Assembly: GCA_963678775.2 (NCBI GenBank)
Contig: CAXXGR010000007.1
Span: 62,001-126,000, forward strand
DNA: 64,000 nt
Reading direction: 5' to 3'
From: JBFHIJ01 sp963678775
GTDB lineage: Bacteria; Bacteroidota; Ignavibacteria; Kapaibacteriales; UBA2268
In this document: piece after piece, positions 9,573-18,324 of the stretch
How the letters are laid out: each line of letters begins with the position of its first letter
How positions within the stretch are numbered: position 1 is the first letter of the stretch
Translations under genes and position numbers: made by a program
Notes under the pieces: model-generated
Seen by the model: only the letters and a program-made list of their open reading frames with translations
The model's database searches: none
What the model was told of the DNA's origin: nothing

Positions 9573-10718
9573 TTAAACTAATTTTTTTACAAATTCTCGT
9601 GTTTTGGTGTCAGTTTCAACGACCAATCCAATTTCTCCGTTTAGACGACTGTCTATTTTATTCAATGCCTCATCAATTAAATGAGGTATCTTATCAAAAG
9701 ATATTTTACCGGTAAGAAAAGCATCAACTGCTATCTCATTAGCTGCATTTACAATAGTAGGAGCATGACCTCCTGCATTTATAGACTCGAAAGCTATCTC
9801 TAAACATCTAAATTTATCATATTCAGGTTTCGAGAAGTTAAGAGTTGCTATTTTGCTCAAATCTAATCTTGGGAAATCCGAATGCAACCTTTCAGGATAA
9901 AAGAGTGCATGAGAGATTGGAATGCGCATATCTGGCAAGCCTAACTGTGCCTTGAGCGAGCCATCTTTGAACTGCACTAAAGAGTGGACTATACTTTCAG
10001 GATGAACCAACACATCTATCTGCTCAAGAGTTATATCAAATAGCCAAAAAGCTTCGATAACCTCAAAGCCTTTGTTCATCATAGTTGCAGAGTCGATAGT
10101 AATCTTGCTGCCCATTGCCCAGTTTGGATGATTTAGAGCATCTGCGATGCTCAGCTCCGCAAACTTAGACTTAGGTGTGTTCCTGAATGGTCCACCTGAA
10201 GCCGTTAGTATTATTTTTTCAATGTGATTACTATTTTCGCCCACTAAGCATTGAAGAATAGCATTGTGTTCGCTATCAACTGCCATTAGCTTAGCTCCAA
10301 ATTCTTTTGCAGTTTTAGTGATAATGGAGCCTGCACTAACTAATGTTTCTTTGTTGGCCAGGGCGATAGTCTTGCCTCTTTTAGCGGCTTCCAATGTTGG
10401 TAGGACGCCGGCAAAACCTACAAGTGACGAAAGCATTACATCATAGTCGTCTTCGCGTGCTACTTTAGTAAGAGCATCCGGCCCGACGAGTATTTTGCCA
10501 CTAAAATCAGAAATAGTTCTGAATTTTTGCGCAGCATCTAAGTCAGTAATGATAACCCCTTTGGGTTTAAATTCTTCGCATTGCTGTTTTAATATATTTA
10601 TATTTCGATTTATGCTTAGGTAATTAATCTCAAACTTATCACCGGATTGGCGTATAACATCTAAAGTTTGAGTTCCTATAGATCCTGAAGCACCCAGGAT
10701 TGTTATTTTAGTACGCAT
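9573..10718 (-). CDS. dxr: 1-deoxy-D-xylulose-5-phosphate reductoisomerase
   Basis: 381 residues from the ATG at 10718; a TTG two codons upstream is also open but overlaps the rng stop. The NADPH-binding motif GASGSIG is at 9-15. The metal/substrate site VDSEHNA, the loop ASGGPFR, and the motif SKITIDSATMMNKG are intact. DXR makes 2-C-methyl-D-erythritol 4-phosphate, the committed step of the MEP isoprenoid pathway. It lies between rng and rseP with very short gaps. Confidence 0.96.
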   Translation of the reverse strand: MRTKITILGASGSIGTQTLDVIRQSGDKFEINYLSINRNINILKQQCEEFKPKGVIITDLDAAQKFRTISDFSGKILVGPDALTKVAREDDYDVMLSSLVGFAGVLPTLEAAKRGKTIALANKETLVSAGSIITKTAKEFGAKLMAVDSEHNAILQCLVGENSNHIEKIILTASGGPFRNTPKSKFAELSIADALNHPNWAMGSKITIDSATMMNKGFEVIEAFWLFDITLEQIDVLVHPESIVHSLVQFKDGSLKAQLGLPDMRIPISHALFYPERLHSDFPRLDLSKIATLNFSKPEYDKFRCLEIAFESINAGGHAPTIVNAANEIAVDAFLTGKISFDKIPHLIDEALNKIDSRLNGEIGLVVETDTKTREFVKKLV

Positions 10719-10720
10719 AC

Positions 10721-12346
10721 TCAATAAAAATCATTAGTAATATCTTTTTGTTGTCTTTCAGAAAAGAATCTAAACTTATCTATAGCCATTTGATCGCTTT
10801 GCGTTATTTTAATCTTTACGAAATATTTAATCATAAGTTTGTTCAATGGCGAAATAGTTCCTTCGGTCAAATATTGAGCAATATTAGGATTTACAGTCAG
10901 CTGAATCCTAAACTCACGGGAGGATTTTCTAAAGTTTCTAAGCCATCTTTCGATGCTGTTAATAAGAACTGCTTTAGAAGTGACCCGTCCGGTGCCACTG
11001 CAGGTAGGGCAAGCTTCAGAAATTTTTTCTGTAATATTTTGATTTATCCTTTGGCGGGTTATTTGTAGCAGACCCAGCTGGGTCAAAGGATAAACTACCG
11101 TTTTCGCTCTATCTTTAGCAAGCTCTCTCTTCATTTCTACGTAAAGTTTTCTACGGTTTTGTTCCTGAGCCATATCGATAAAATCTATTATAATCATCCC
11201 TGCCATGTCGCGCAAGCGAATCTGACGAGCCATTTCTCTTGCAGCTTCCATATTTGTACGTACAGCATTTCTTTCCTGATCTGATTCTGCAGCACGTCCG
11301 GAGTTCACATCCACTACAAACATAGCTTCAGTTTGCTCAATTGCAATGTCACCACCATTAGGAAGGTTTACTTTCCTGCGATAAGTTTTAGCAAGTTCTT
11401 TTTCAATACCATAAGCATCAAAAATGGGCCTTGCACCGGAATATATCTCTAATTTATGAAGAGACTTAGGTGAAGACCAATTAAGATAATTATATATTTC
11501 TTTGTATAATTTTTTAGAATCGACAACTACTCTTTGCACCTGTGGAGTAAGCAAATCACGAATCACACTGGCAGCAAGTTTCATGTCTTTATACAAAAGT
11601 CCGGTTTTTTTTGTTTTTTGAACTTTTTGCTCTATTTCCTGCCATTTTAAAAGCAAGTCTTCCCAGTCTTTTACAAGTTCGACTTCTGATTTACCTTTAG
11701 CAGCAGTTCTAATGATACAGCCAAATCCCTTAGGCAATACTCTTCTTGCGAGTTGTCTAAGTCGTCGTCTTTCCTGGTAAGAATGGATTTTTTTAGAAAC
11801 ACCAAGTATATTATCGAAAGGAAGTAAAACCACATACCTGCCTGGCAAAGCTATTTTGGTAGTAACCTTAACGCCTTTATGACCATAAGCTTCTCTGACT
11901 ACCTGCACTATAACTTCTTGCTTAGGTTCTAAGTTAATCTGAACCTCGCCGGAGCGTTTCGTGCTAAACGTAGCTTTATTTGTAGCTCTGGTGCCAGAAG
12001 AGAAGTTAGTTTTCCTTAGAGCCACATCCGAATTGTTATCTAAAGTAGCAGGATAATTCCCATCATTGTCATTTTCATCGTCATCGTCATCCTCTTCTAT
12101 CATCATAGTTTTTTCAAGAGAATCATCAACGTCAGAGAAATGCAGGAAGCCATCTTGCCTAAGTCCAATATCAATAAATGCAGCATTGATGCCTTGCATT
12201 ACTTTATTTACTTTGCCAAGGTATACGTTACCTATATATCTTTCTTTTTCCGGGAATTCAATAAAAAATTCAGCGAGCTGTCCGTCTTCTGTTATCGCAA
12301 CTCTAACTTCGTTTATTGTACTATTTATTATTATCTCTTTTCTCAT
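10721..12346 (-). CDS. rng: Ribonuclease E/G family endoribonuclease
   Basis: 541 residues. The N-terminal S1 RNA-binding domain (VYLGKVNKVMQGINAAFIDIG) is split by a strongly acidic, low-complexity insert (about 80-135, with a run of Asp/Glu and Asn). The catalytic core has the magnesium Asp in FVVDVNSGR and the following MIIIDFIDM. The zinc-link cysteines are in CPTCSGTG. Length and the lack of a long C-terminal scaffold fit RNase G rather than RNase E. It cuts single-stranded AU-rich RNA in mRNA decay and rRNA maturation. It is the first gene of the minus-strand operon down to 3327. Confidence 0.93.
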   Translation of the reverse strand: MRKEIIINSTINEVRVAITEDGQLAEFFIEFPEKERYIGNVYLGKVNKVMQGINAAFIDIGLRQDGFLHFSDVDDSLEKTMMIEEDDDDDENDNDGNYPATLDNNSDVALRKTNFSSGTRATNKATFSTKRSGEVQINLEPKQEVIVQVVREAYGHKGVKVTTKIALPGRYVVLLPFDNILGVSKKIHSYQERRRLRQLARRVLPKGFGCIIRTAAKGKSEVELVKDWEDLLLKWQEIEQKVQKTKKTGLLYKDMKLAASVIRDLLTPQVQRVVVDSKKLYKEIYNYLNWSSPKSLHKLEIYSGARPIFDAYGIEKELAKTYRRKVNLPNGGDIAIEQTEAMFVVDVNSGRAAESDQERNAVRTNMEAAREMARQIRLRDMAGMIIIDFIDMAQEQNRRKLYVEMKRELAKDRAKTVVYPLTQLGLLQITRQRINQNITEKISEACPTCSGTGRVTSKAVLINSIERWLRNFRKSSREFRIQLTVNPNIAQYLTEGTISPLNKLMIKYFVKIKITQSDQMAIDKFRFFSERQQKDITNDFY

Positions 12347-12380
12347 ACCGACACTATATATATGCCTTAATTTATAATCT

Positions 12381-12388
12381 CAAAGATA
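12381..12388 (-). promoter_or_regulatory. Candidate -7 element upstream of rng
   Basis: On the minus strand TATCTTTG fits the Bacteroidetes -7 consensus TAnnTTTG, 35 bp before the rng ATG. No TTG is seen at the N20 position used by the nearby RNA promoters, so this is weaker than those. Confidence 0.42.
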
Positions 12389-12437
12389 CCAAATTAAACT
12401 GATAATAAATAGTAAAAGGGAGGGGTATATAAAAAAA

Positions 12438-12532
12438 GGCCAAGCTTACTTTGCACCTCAAGACGAAACTTACCGTTGCTTCCTTCCGGACCTGGCGGGG
12501 TTGGGCTTGTCTTAACCGCAAAGGGCTTGACC
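12438..12532 (-). ncRNA. ffs: Signal recognition particle RNA (4.5S type), copy 1
   Basis: Read on the minus strand, the 95-nt RNA begins GGTCAAGCCC and ends GCTTGGCC, which pair as the closing stem. The apical part has the invariant SRP core CAGGTCCGGAAGGAAGCA, with the GGAA tetraloop and the internal loop that binds Ffh. There is no Alu domain, so it is the short bacterial type. A run of seven T follows the closing stem, which then serves as terminator. An identical copy lies 530 bp away at 12968. Confidence 0.93.
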
Positions 12533-12546
12533 AAAAACTTTGAGCA

Positions 12547-12577
12547 CAAATATAGGGACTAATTGCAACGAAAGCAA
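12547..12577 (-). promoter_or_regulatory. Promoter of SRP RNA copy 1
   Basis: Minus strand: TTG (12577-12575), exactly 20 nt, then TATATTTG (12554-12547). This fits the Bacteroidetes primary-sigma form TTG-N19/20-TAnnTTTG. The mature RNA end is about 14 nt beyond. Confidence 0.78.
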
Positions 12578-12967
12578 GTGTTTTTTAGAATAAGTTGAAA
12601 AAATTGCTCAAAATCCTCATCTGTAATATGATATATTATTGAGAGATTTAGAGTTAGAGTTCGGCTAAAAAGTTTAAAAAAATCTAACAGAAATCTACAA
12701 ACTAGTAGGTATTCCCTAAAGAGGTTGGAGAAAAGAGTTGATAATATCCAAAATTTTCAGTCTTATTTATGGCTTCCTTCATTGACTAATTATTTCACTA
12801 TAAGAAGTAAGGAAATGTCAGTATCAACGGGTTATTGGAGAAGAAATCTTCGATATAAGCAAATAATAGGACATTCTCAGCTTTTGTAAAACTTAACATA
12901 TGGTGGGCAAAGTAGGCTTTTTGATGTAGTAAAAAGTAAAAATATAAGTCTGCGATATATAAAAAAA
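12578..12967. other. Spacer between the two SRP RNA genes
   Basis: About 390 bp of AT-rich sequence between the promoter of copy 1 and the terminator T-run of copy 2 (12961-12967). I see no convincing gene, hairpin or repeat in it. The short open frames that cross it run into the SRP RNA and look accidental. Confidence 0.6.
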
Positions 12968-13062
12968 GGCCAAGCTTACTTTGCACCTCAAGACGAAACT
13001 TACCGTTGCTTCCTTCCGGACCTGGCGGGGTTGGGCTTGTCTTAACCGCAAAGGGCTTGACC
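12968..13062 (-). ncRNA. ffs: Signal recognition particle RNA (4.5S type), copy 2
   Basis: All 95 nt are identical to copy 1, including the seven-T terminator run (12967-12961) and five bases of leader. The sequences then diverge, apart from the -7 element and the -33 TTG. Both copies look functional. A second intact ffs gene is unusual; SRP RNA is normally single-copy. Confidence 0.93.
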
Positions 13063-13076
13063 AAAAATTTATAGTA

Positions 13077-13107
13077 CAAATATACTGCTTTAAGGTACAC
13101 AATGCAA
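13077..13107 (-). promoter_or_regulatory. Promoter of SRP RNA copy 2
   Basis: Minus strand: TTG (13107-13105), exactly 20 nt, then TATATTTG (13084-13077). The spacing and -7 element equal those of copy 1, while the 20 bases between are different. That argues for selection on the two boxes. Confidence 0.78.
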
Positions 13108-13142
13108 GCAAAAATAACATATAAAAAAAATTATTTTTTTTC

Positions 13143-13173
13143 TTGCATGTAATCAAAAATTCCCGTAAGTTTG
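13143..13173 (+). promoter_or_regulatory. Promoter of tRNA-Arg
   Basis: TTG (13143-13145), exactly 20 nt, then TAAGTTTG (13166-13173), fitting TTG-N20-TAnnTTTG. The tRNA begins 16 nt after the -7 box, leaving a leader of roughly ten bases. It is divergent from the promoter of SRP RNA copy 2. Confidence 0.75.
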
Positions 13174-13189
13174 TATCACATTAAATGAC

Positions 13190-13263
13190 GCGCCAGTAGC
13201 TCAGCTGGATAGAGCAACAGCCTTCTAAGCTGTAGGCCAAAGGTTCGAATCCTTTCTGGCGTA
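13190..13263 (+). tRNA. tRNA-Arg (anticodon TCT)
   Basis: A full cloverleaf: acceptor GCGCCAG / CTGGCGT (one G-U pair), T8-A9, D arm GCTC/GAGC, anticodon stem ACAGC/GCTGT with loop CTTCTAA and anticodon TCT at 13224-13226, and T loop GGTTCGAATCC. It reads AGA codons, which are common in this AT-rich genome. CCA is not encoded and must be added later. Confidence 0.96.
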
Positions 13264-13298
13264 CTAATGTAAGAAAATCTTTGATTTTCACCAAATGT

Positions 13299-13337
13299 AA
13301 AAGCTATCACGAATAATCTTCATGGTAGCTTTTTTTT
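13299..13337 (+). terminator. Terminator after tRNA-Arg
   Basis: Arms AAAAGCTATCA (13299-13309) and TGGTAGCTTTT (13323-13333) pair with one G-U, followed by a T run to 13338. It lies 36 bp after the tRNA. Confidence 0.75.
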
Positions 13338-13631
13338 ATAGTATTTTTTTTTAGTTCGTTGGCACTTCGTTGTAAATACTTGCTATTAATGTAAATATCA
13401 CAAAATTAGCAGTTGTATAGAACTCCAATACATTCTATTTATGTATGTTATGCTTTCCTAAATTGCATAAATACTTTCTGTAGTAAATAGTTGAAAGAAA
13501 CTCCTTCACTCCACATATTACAACTCTATGCTCTTAATTCTAAATATTGCCGGCTGTAAACCAAATATTTCTTAAATTGTTATCTTATATTTACTCATAA
13601 ATGCTTATAACAATTAGATAGGAGATAAAAG
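13338..13631. other. Intergenic leader before the POT-like transporter
   Basis: About 290 bp with no gene, no hairpin and no TAnnTTTG box that I can see. A good Shine-Dalgarno GGAG is at its right end (13621-13624), 7 nt before the TTG start at 13632. Confidence 0.6.
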
Positions 13632-14945
13632 TTGGAGAACAAGTTAAAGACTTATTTTGGTTATTCCGGTACATTTTGGAATGCAAACTTTGTGGAGCTT
13701 CTTGAAAGATCCGCCTTTTACGCAATGTTTATTTCTATAACACTGTTCCTCACCGATGTTGTCGGATTTACTGATGTTCAGACCGGAGTTATAGTAGGTA
13801 TCTTCTCAGCTGGATTATATCTACTCCCAATGTTTACAGGTACTTATTCAGATAAAATTGGTTTTAGAAAAGCTATTATAATGGCTTTTGCTTTGCTTAC
13901 AGTCGGATACTTTACGCTTGCATTTGTACCAACTAAGGTGACAGTTTTGCTCTCTCTTACAATCCTAATGTTTGGTGGCTCTTTTATTAAATCCATAATT
14001 GCAGGAACTGTTGCCAAGTCTTCAACTTCTGAGAATAGAGCCAAAGCATTTTCTATATTTTATATGCTTGTAAATATAGGCTCATTTTTAGGTAAAACTT
14101 TTGCATATCCTATTCGACTAGAGTTCGGAGTTCAATGGGTGAATATTTATGCGGGGGGGCTTACCTTCCTGGCTCTTATTATGGTGCTGATGTTTTATAG
14201 AAATGTAGATGCTAATGAAGCTAATAAATCAATACAGGAAATACTAAAAGGATTAAAATTAGTTCTTACTCAGAAGAGATTGATTATTCTTATCTTTATT
14301 ATATCAGGCTTTTGGATGATTCAGCAACAGCTTTATGCGTCAATGCCAAAATACGTGATTAGGCTCATAGGAGAAGATGCAAGTCCTGAATGGATTGCAA
14401 ATGTGAATCCATTTGTAGTAGTTATAATGGTTTATATTGTAACAGATATGATGAAAAAATTCAAAGCAATAACAGCTATGAGTATAGGCATGCTACTTAT
14501 GCCTTTGTCTGCATTTACTATGGCTACCGGGCACATATTAGCTGAAGTAACAGGCACCTCCATAAGTATATTAGGCTTCGCGATGCATCCTGTCACAGTT
14601 ATGATGATAATAGGTATAGTGTTTCAGGGATTAGCTGAAAGTTTTATATCTCCACGCTATTTGGAATATTTTTCACTGCAGGCACCTAAAGGAGAAGAAG
14701 GTTTATATATGGGATTTAGCCATCTTGATTCTTTCATCTCTAATCTGTTAGGTTTCATTCTATCTGGTGTGTTATTAGATATGTTCTGTCCTGATCCTAA
14801 ACTTCCGGAGAATATAGGAGTGCCACACGACGTGCTTTATGCTCATGCCCACTATATATGGTATGTGTTTGCAGGAATTGGACTTTTGTCAGCGGTCTCT
14901 CTTCTTATATATGGTAGAGTCTATAGAAATGAAGACGCAAAATAA
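13632..14945 (+). CDS. MFS transporter of the proton-dependent oligopeptide (POT/PTR) type
   Basis: 437 residues, about 12 membrane helices. The first helix carries the POT signature E22-x-x-E25-R26 followed by Y30 (VELLERSAFYAM), which couples protons to peptide uptake. The MFS loop GTYSDKIGFRKAI follows helix 2. Helix 4 region SIIAGTVAKSS and the later GLAESFISP segment fit the PTR family better than sugar or drug transporters. The start is TTG at 13632, supported by GGAG at 13621. It stands alone between the tRNA and the glycosidase. Peptide uptake is inferred from the motif. Confidence 0.75.
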   Translation: MENKLKTYFGYSGTFWNANFVELLERSAFYAMFISITLFLTDVVGFTDVQTGVIVGIFSAGLYLLPMFTGTYSDKIGFRKAIIMAFALLTVGYFTLAFVPTKVTVLLSLTILMFGGSFIKSIIAGTVAKSSTSENRAKAFSIFYMLVNIGSFLGKTFAYPIRLEFGVQWVNIYAGGLTFLALIMVLMFYRNVDANEANKSIQEILKGLKLVLTQKRLIILIFIISGFWMIQQQLYASMPKYVIRLIGEDASPEWIANVNPFVVVIMVYIVTDMMKKFKAITAMSIGMLLMPLSAFTMATGHILAEVTGTSISILGFAMHPVTVMMIIGIVFQGLAESFISPRYLEYFSLQAPKGEEGLYMGFSHLDSFISNLLGFILSGVLLDMFCPDPKLPENIGVPHDVLYAHAHYIWYVFAGIGLLSAVSLLIYGRVYRNEDAK

Positions 14946-15025
14946 CAATATAAAGTTTTTGAACTTGATACCTAAACTTTTGTAGTATGAGTTGATAGTA
15001 CATTTATTTAAAAGAGTTAGATTTT

Positions 15026-17245
15026 ATGCATCGATGTATATTCCTTATAGTTATTAGCATGCTTATTTATACTTCTGCTTTGGCAGATAATAAGCATGCA
15101 ACGCTATCAATATATAATGATTACTTTTCAAAAACTTATGTACATAAAGAAATCTTTGGTGGATTTCTGGAATATTTGAATCATTATATCAACGGTCCCA
15201 AAGGAATATATGCTCAGGAGTTTTTAGACAGAGGCATGGATTGGAAAAATTTGAGTTCGAACTTTTCTCGGAAGTGGACCCAAATTGATGTTGCCGAGGA
15301 TGTAAACTATGGCATAACTGAAGGAGGATATAACCGAAATGGTGAGTTTTATACTTTCATAATTAATAAGTCTCAAAATTTCAAAGGAGCTGCACAGGAA
15401 GTTTGCTTAAATGACTCTGTGTCGCACGAATTTTATGTTTATGCCAAAACTCCAACTCATTCTAATTTGACTATAAGACTTTTGATGGATTCCAACCTTG
15501 TTTATTCCTACAATTTCGGTAATGTAACGACAGATTGGGAAAAATATAAACTTGAGATACCGCCTATAAATGGAATACATAAAGTCAGCTTCCAAATTGG
15601 GAATAATACTGAAGGTGAGTTACATATCGACGAAGCATCTCTTATGCCCACCAACAATATAAAAGGACTGAGACAAGAGTTCTATGATATGCTAAAGTAC
15701 TGGAACCCGGGAATGCTTCGCTATCCGGGTGGATGTTTTGCAGATAGCCCCGGAGTGTTACTCGAAAGCTGTATTGGAGATTTGGATCAAAGATTGGCAC
15801 CATTAGTAGTTTGGCCTCCTGTATCACAAAGAATGGAATGGGGAGCCGACGAATTCCTGCGTTTTTGCGAAGAGTTAGATATTGAGCCACACATTACTGT
15901 TAATTATGTAAATGGTACAGCTGAAGAAGCTGCTGCCTGGGTGGAATACTGCAATAGCGACACGAATACCTATTGGGGCAATAAACGAGCTGAAAATGGA
16001 CACCCTGCACCATATAATGTTAAATACTTTGAAATAGGCAATGAGCAATGGGACAATCAGGAACAGTATGCAGAAGACTATATCAAATACTATGACTTAA
16101 TGAAAGCAGTTGACTCTTCTATCATGATTCTTATAGATGGTAATCATTGGAATGGCAATGCAGACATGGATTATCTTTATACTAAGGTTAAAGATAAAAA
16201 TGACATATATGGATACCACCCGGCTCTTCGAGGTCAAATAGATATCAAGGATGATGATGTATTGTTCAAATATCTAACAGGAAGTTCCTTTATACATGAG
16301 CAAAATGATATATCTCGTATGTTCAATAAATTAAGAGAGTTGAACCTATTTCCGAAAATCAAACTATCTGCCAGTGAATGGTGGTTGGACTATGCTACAT
16401 GGGAAGACTGGACTATAGATACTAATATTAGAAATGCGTCACTCGAGAGCGGATTAGTTAATGCCGGATATATTAATGCATTCATTCGTAGCGCAGAATG
16501 TATAAGTACTGCTGCCCGAACATTTGGGATAGGGTTGAATAGATGTTACATCAAAGAAGATGGGCGAAGATATTTTACAACTTTACCTGCCTTAGAAGCT
16601 TTGTCAATGTTAAGAAATCATACCGGAGATTCTCTTATTATATCTAATACTGAGAGCGAAAAATTTGATTTACCTGATTTTTGGTTTTGGGAAGTTCCAT
16701 TTTTAGATGCACACGTTACTAAAACTAAAGATTCTGTTTTTGTAACTATGCTCAATCGCTATAAGTATGATACTTTAATTGTTAATATAGATATTTTGCC
16801 TTTTGCTGATAGTGCAGTTGGAAAACATTACCTGCTTTGGAGTGAAAATGTTTTAGATGCGGTGGATGCTGAAACTAGATTTGAGATGCCATATAAGACT
16901 TTTGATTATGTAAATAACAATCAATTTAAATTACTACCTCATTCTTTGAATATCTTTGCTTTTGGAATTGAATCTTGGTACGGAATACAAAATGATAAAA
17001 TATCTCATGACTTATTTAAGATAAGTAACAATGTTATATCGCAAGATATTGAACTTCGTGTGTGCGATGATGTAGAGTTAGAGTTTGTAGTGTTTGATGT
17101 AGTTGGGAATAGAGTCGTATCGGGAGAGGTATTAAATTCAGATGTTTATTACATTAATATGACAAATGTTAGCCAAGGTATATATTTTCTCAATTTACAT
17201 GTTGAGGATAAAGTCTATACTGAGAAAATTATCAAAGTGAACTAG
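15026..17245 (+). CDS. Secreted alpha-L-arabinofuranosidase-like enzyme (GH51) with type IX sorting tail
   Basis: 739 residues. A signal peptide (1-20) is followed by a lectin-like beta region (about 90-210), then a GH51 (beta/alpha)8 barrel: LRYPGGCFAD near 235, acid/base E340 in FEIGNEQW, and nucleophile E451 in SASEWW. A C-terminal beta domain follows. The last 80 or so residues look like a type A sorting domain (VFDVVGNRVVSG, then SQGIYFLNL, ending EKIIKVN). GH51 enzymes release arabinose from plant arabinans and arabinoxylans. The tail means export through the type IX system to the cell surface or medium. A hairpin terminator follows the stop. Confidence 0.86.
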   Translation: MHRCIFLIVISMLIYTSALADNKHATLSIYNDYFSKTYVHKEIFGGFLEYLNHYINGPKGIYAQEFLDRGMDWKNLSSNFSRKWTQIDVAEDVNYGITEGGYNRNGEFYTFIINKSQNFKGAAQEVCLNDSVSHEFYVYAKTPTHSNLTIRLLMDSNLVYSYNFGNVTTDWEKYKLEIPPINGIHKVSFQIGNNTEGELHIDEASLMPTNNIKGLRQEFYDMLKYWNPGMLRYPGGCFADSPGVLLESCIGDLDQRLAPLVVWPPVSQRMEWGADEFLRFCEELDIEPHITVNYVNGTAEEAAAWVEYCNSDTNTYWGNKRAENGHPAPYNVKYFEIGNEQWDNQEQYAEDYIKYYDLMKAVDSSIMILIDGNHWNGNADMDYLYTKVKDKNDIYGYHPALRGQIDIKDDDVLFKYLTGSSFIHEQNDISRMFNKLRELNLFPKIKLSASEWWLDYATWEDWTIDTNIRNASLESGLVNAGYINAFIRSAECISTAARTFGIGLNRCYIKEDGRRYFTTLPALEALSMLRNHTGDSLIISNTESEKFDLPDFWFWEVPFLDAHVTKTKDSVFVTMLNRYKYDTLIVNIDILPFADSAVGKHYLLWSENVLDAVDAETRFEMPYKTFDYVNNNQFKLLPHSLNIFAFGIESWYGIQNDKISHDLFKISNNVISQDIELRVCDDVELEFVVFDVVGNRVVSGEVLNSDVYYINMTNVSQGIYFLNLHVEDKVYTEKIIKVN

Positions 17246-17265
17246 TCAGGTTTTTTTAGTAAAAA

Positions 17266-17295
17266 CGGTGCATTGGATGTTTCCCCAATACACCG
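17266..17295. terminator. Terminator between converging genes
   Basis: Arms CGGTGCATTGG (17266-17276) and CCAATACACCG (17285-17295), 11 bp with one G-U or A-C position, loop 8 nt. A five-A run to the left (17261-17265) gives a T run for the minus-strand gene, so it ends the gene at 17304 best. Confidence 0.65.
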
Positions 17296-17303
17296 CCAGT
17301 TTG

Positions 17304-18179
17304 CTATCTCTTGTTAAATCTATACACATATCCTATTTGAATTAATATTTGAGGGTCACTAAAGTATTCAGTATAATAAGTATCATCTCCTATGGCAAGA
17401 CCTAACTCTACAAAGAAACCATGCCAGTTTATATCAGCAGTGATTCCTGCATAAGCATATTCACCCATATGAGTATAACTATTATAATATTCATACGAAT
17501 AATTTTCTTCTGTAGCAGAAATGCCTGCACATAATCCTAAGTTCACTTCAAAATCAGATTTTTGAACCATGTTAAATAGTAAGTTGCCTTGTAAGCCATA
17601 TATTGATGACCAATATCCACCCTGCACTCTAAAACCAATGTTATCGGTAGTATATCCGAGCACTAAATTAATACCGGCTGGAATAATAAAGCCTACACCA
17701 AAATTTACATGTTCTTTTGTGTATAAAGTATTATTATACCTATTATATAAAGAGTTTGTATTAGCATAATTGGCTTGTCTTGGTTGACCGTAGCGGCTGT
17801 AGTCAGATGTTTGATTATCTCTTTCATTTTGTGCAGATTCTGGAGTAATCTTGAATACTTCCTCCTGAGGAATTTCTATAATGATACCATCAGAAGCTTT
17901 TATTTTGATTAAATTCGAAGCATTACTAATTATTTCTCCGGTGTAAGTTTTGCCGGAATTTGTATGAATTACTGATTTTGCTTGTCTTCTTTCTATAACT
18001 TTATCTTTGTATATAGTAATCAATACGTTGTCCTCAGTTTTAAGAACTATCTCAGAGTCTGATTCACTTACTATCTCGCCGGTATAAACTGAACCGGATT
18101 GCAATGTTATTATTGTTTCTGCTTGCAATAAAGTGCTTGTAAATAAAATTAAGAATGCTAAAAATACACATCGTAACAT
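17304..18179 (-). CDS. Outer-membrane beta-barrel protein with two Sm-like repeats (paralogue of 52330)
   Basis: About 291 residues from the ATG at 18179, chosen because it starts a clean signal peptide (MLRCVFLAFLILF, cut near LQA) and has GGAG upstream; the frame is open 18 codons further. After the signal come two tandem units of about 35 residues, each starting near a Y-T-G-E-I core (VYTGEIVSES, TYTGEIISNA), like Sm/LSm-type small beta barrels. A Gln/Asn/Tyr-rich linker and about 140 residues of alternating strands ending in Y-R-F follow, typical of an outer-membrane barrel. A second gene at 52330 has the same plan. No known function. Confidence 0.65.
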   Translation of the reverse strand: MLRCVFLAFLILFTSTLLQAETIITLQSGSVYTGEIVSESDSEIVLKTEDNVLITIYKDKVIERRQAKSVIHTNSGKTYTGEIISNASNLIKIKASDGIIIEIPQEEVFKITPESAQNERDNQTSDYSRYGQPRQANYANTNSLYNRYNNTLYTKEHVNFGVGFIIPAGINLVLGYTTDNIGFRVQGGYWSSIYGLQGNLLFNMVQKSDFEVNLGLCAGISATEENYSYEYYNSYTHMGEYAYAGITADINWHGFFVELGLAIGDDTYYTEYFSDPQILIQIGYVYRFNKR

Positions 18180-18324
18180 AAAATTACTCCAATTTAAATT
18201 CAATATTATTTTGTTAAATATTAGTACGTTCAATTTATATAAAAGTTGAAATCATTGCAAGTTATAATATAAAATTTAAAAGTATAATGTCACGATATGA
18301 GAAGTAAAACGTTATACTGGTTAA

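Noticed and set aside
12798..13156. Open frames of 87-100 codons on the minus strand
   Set aside because: They read through SRP RNA copy 2 and its promoter, the Cys/Pro-rich middle is the RNA core in translation, and no family pattern is present.
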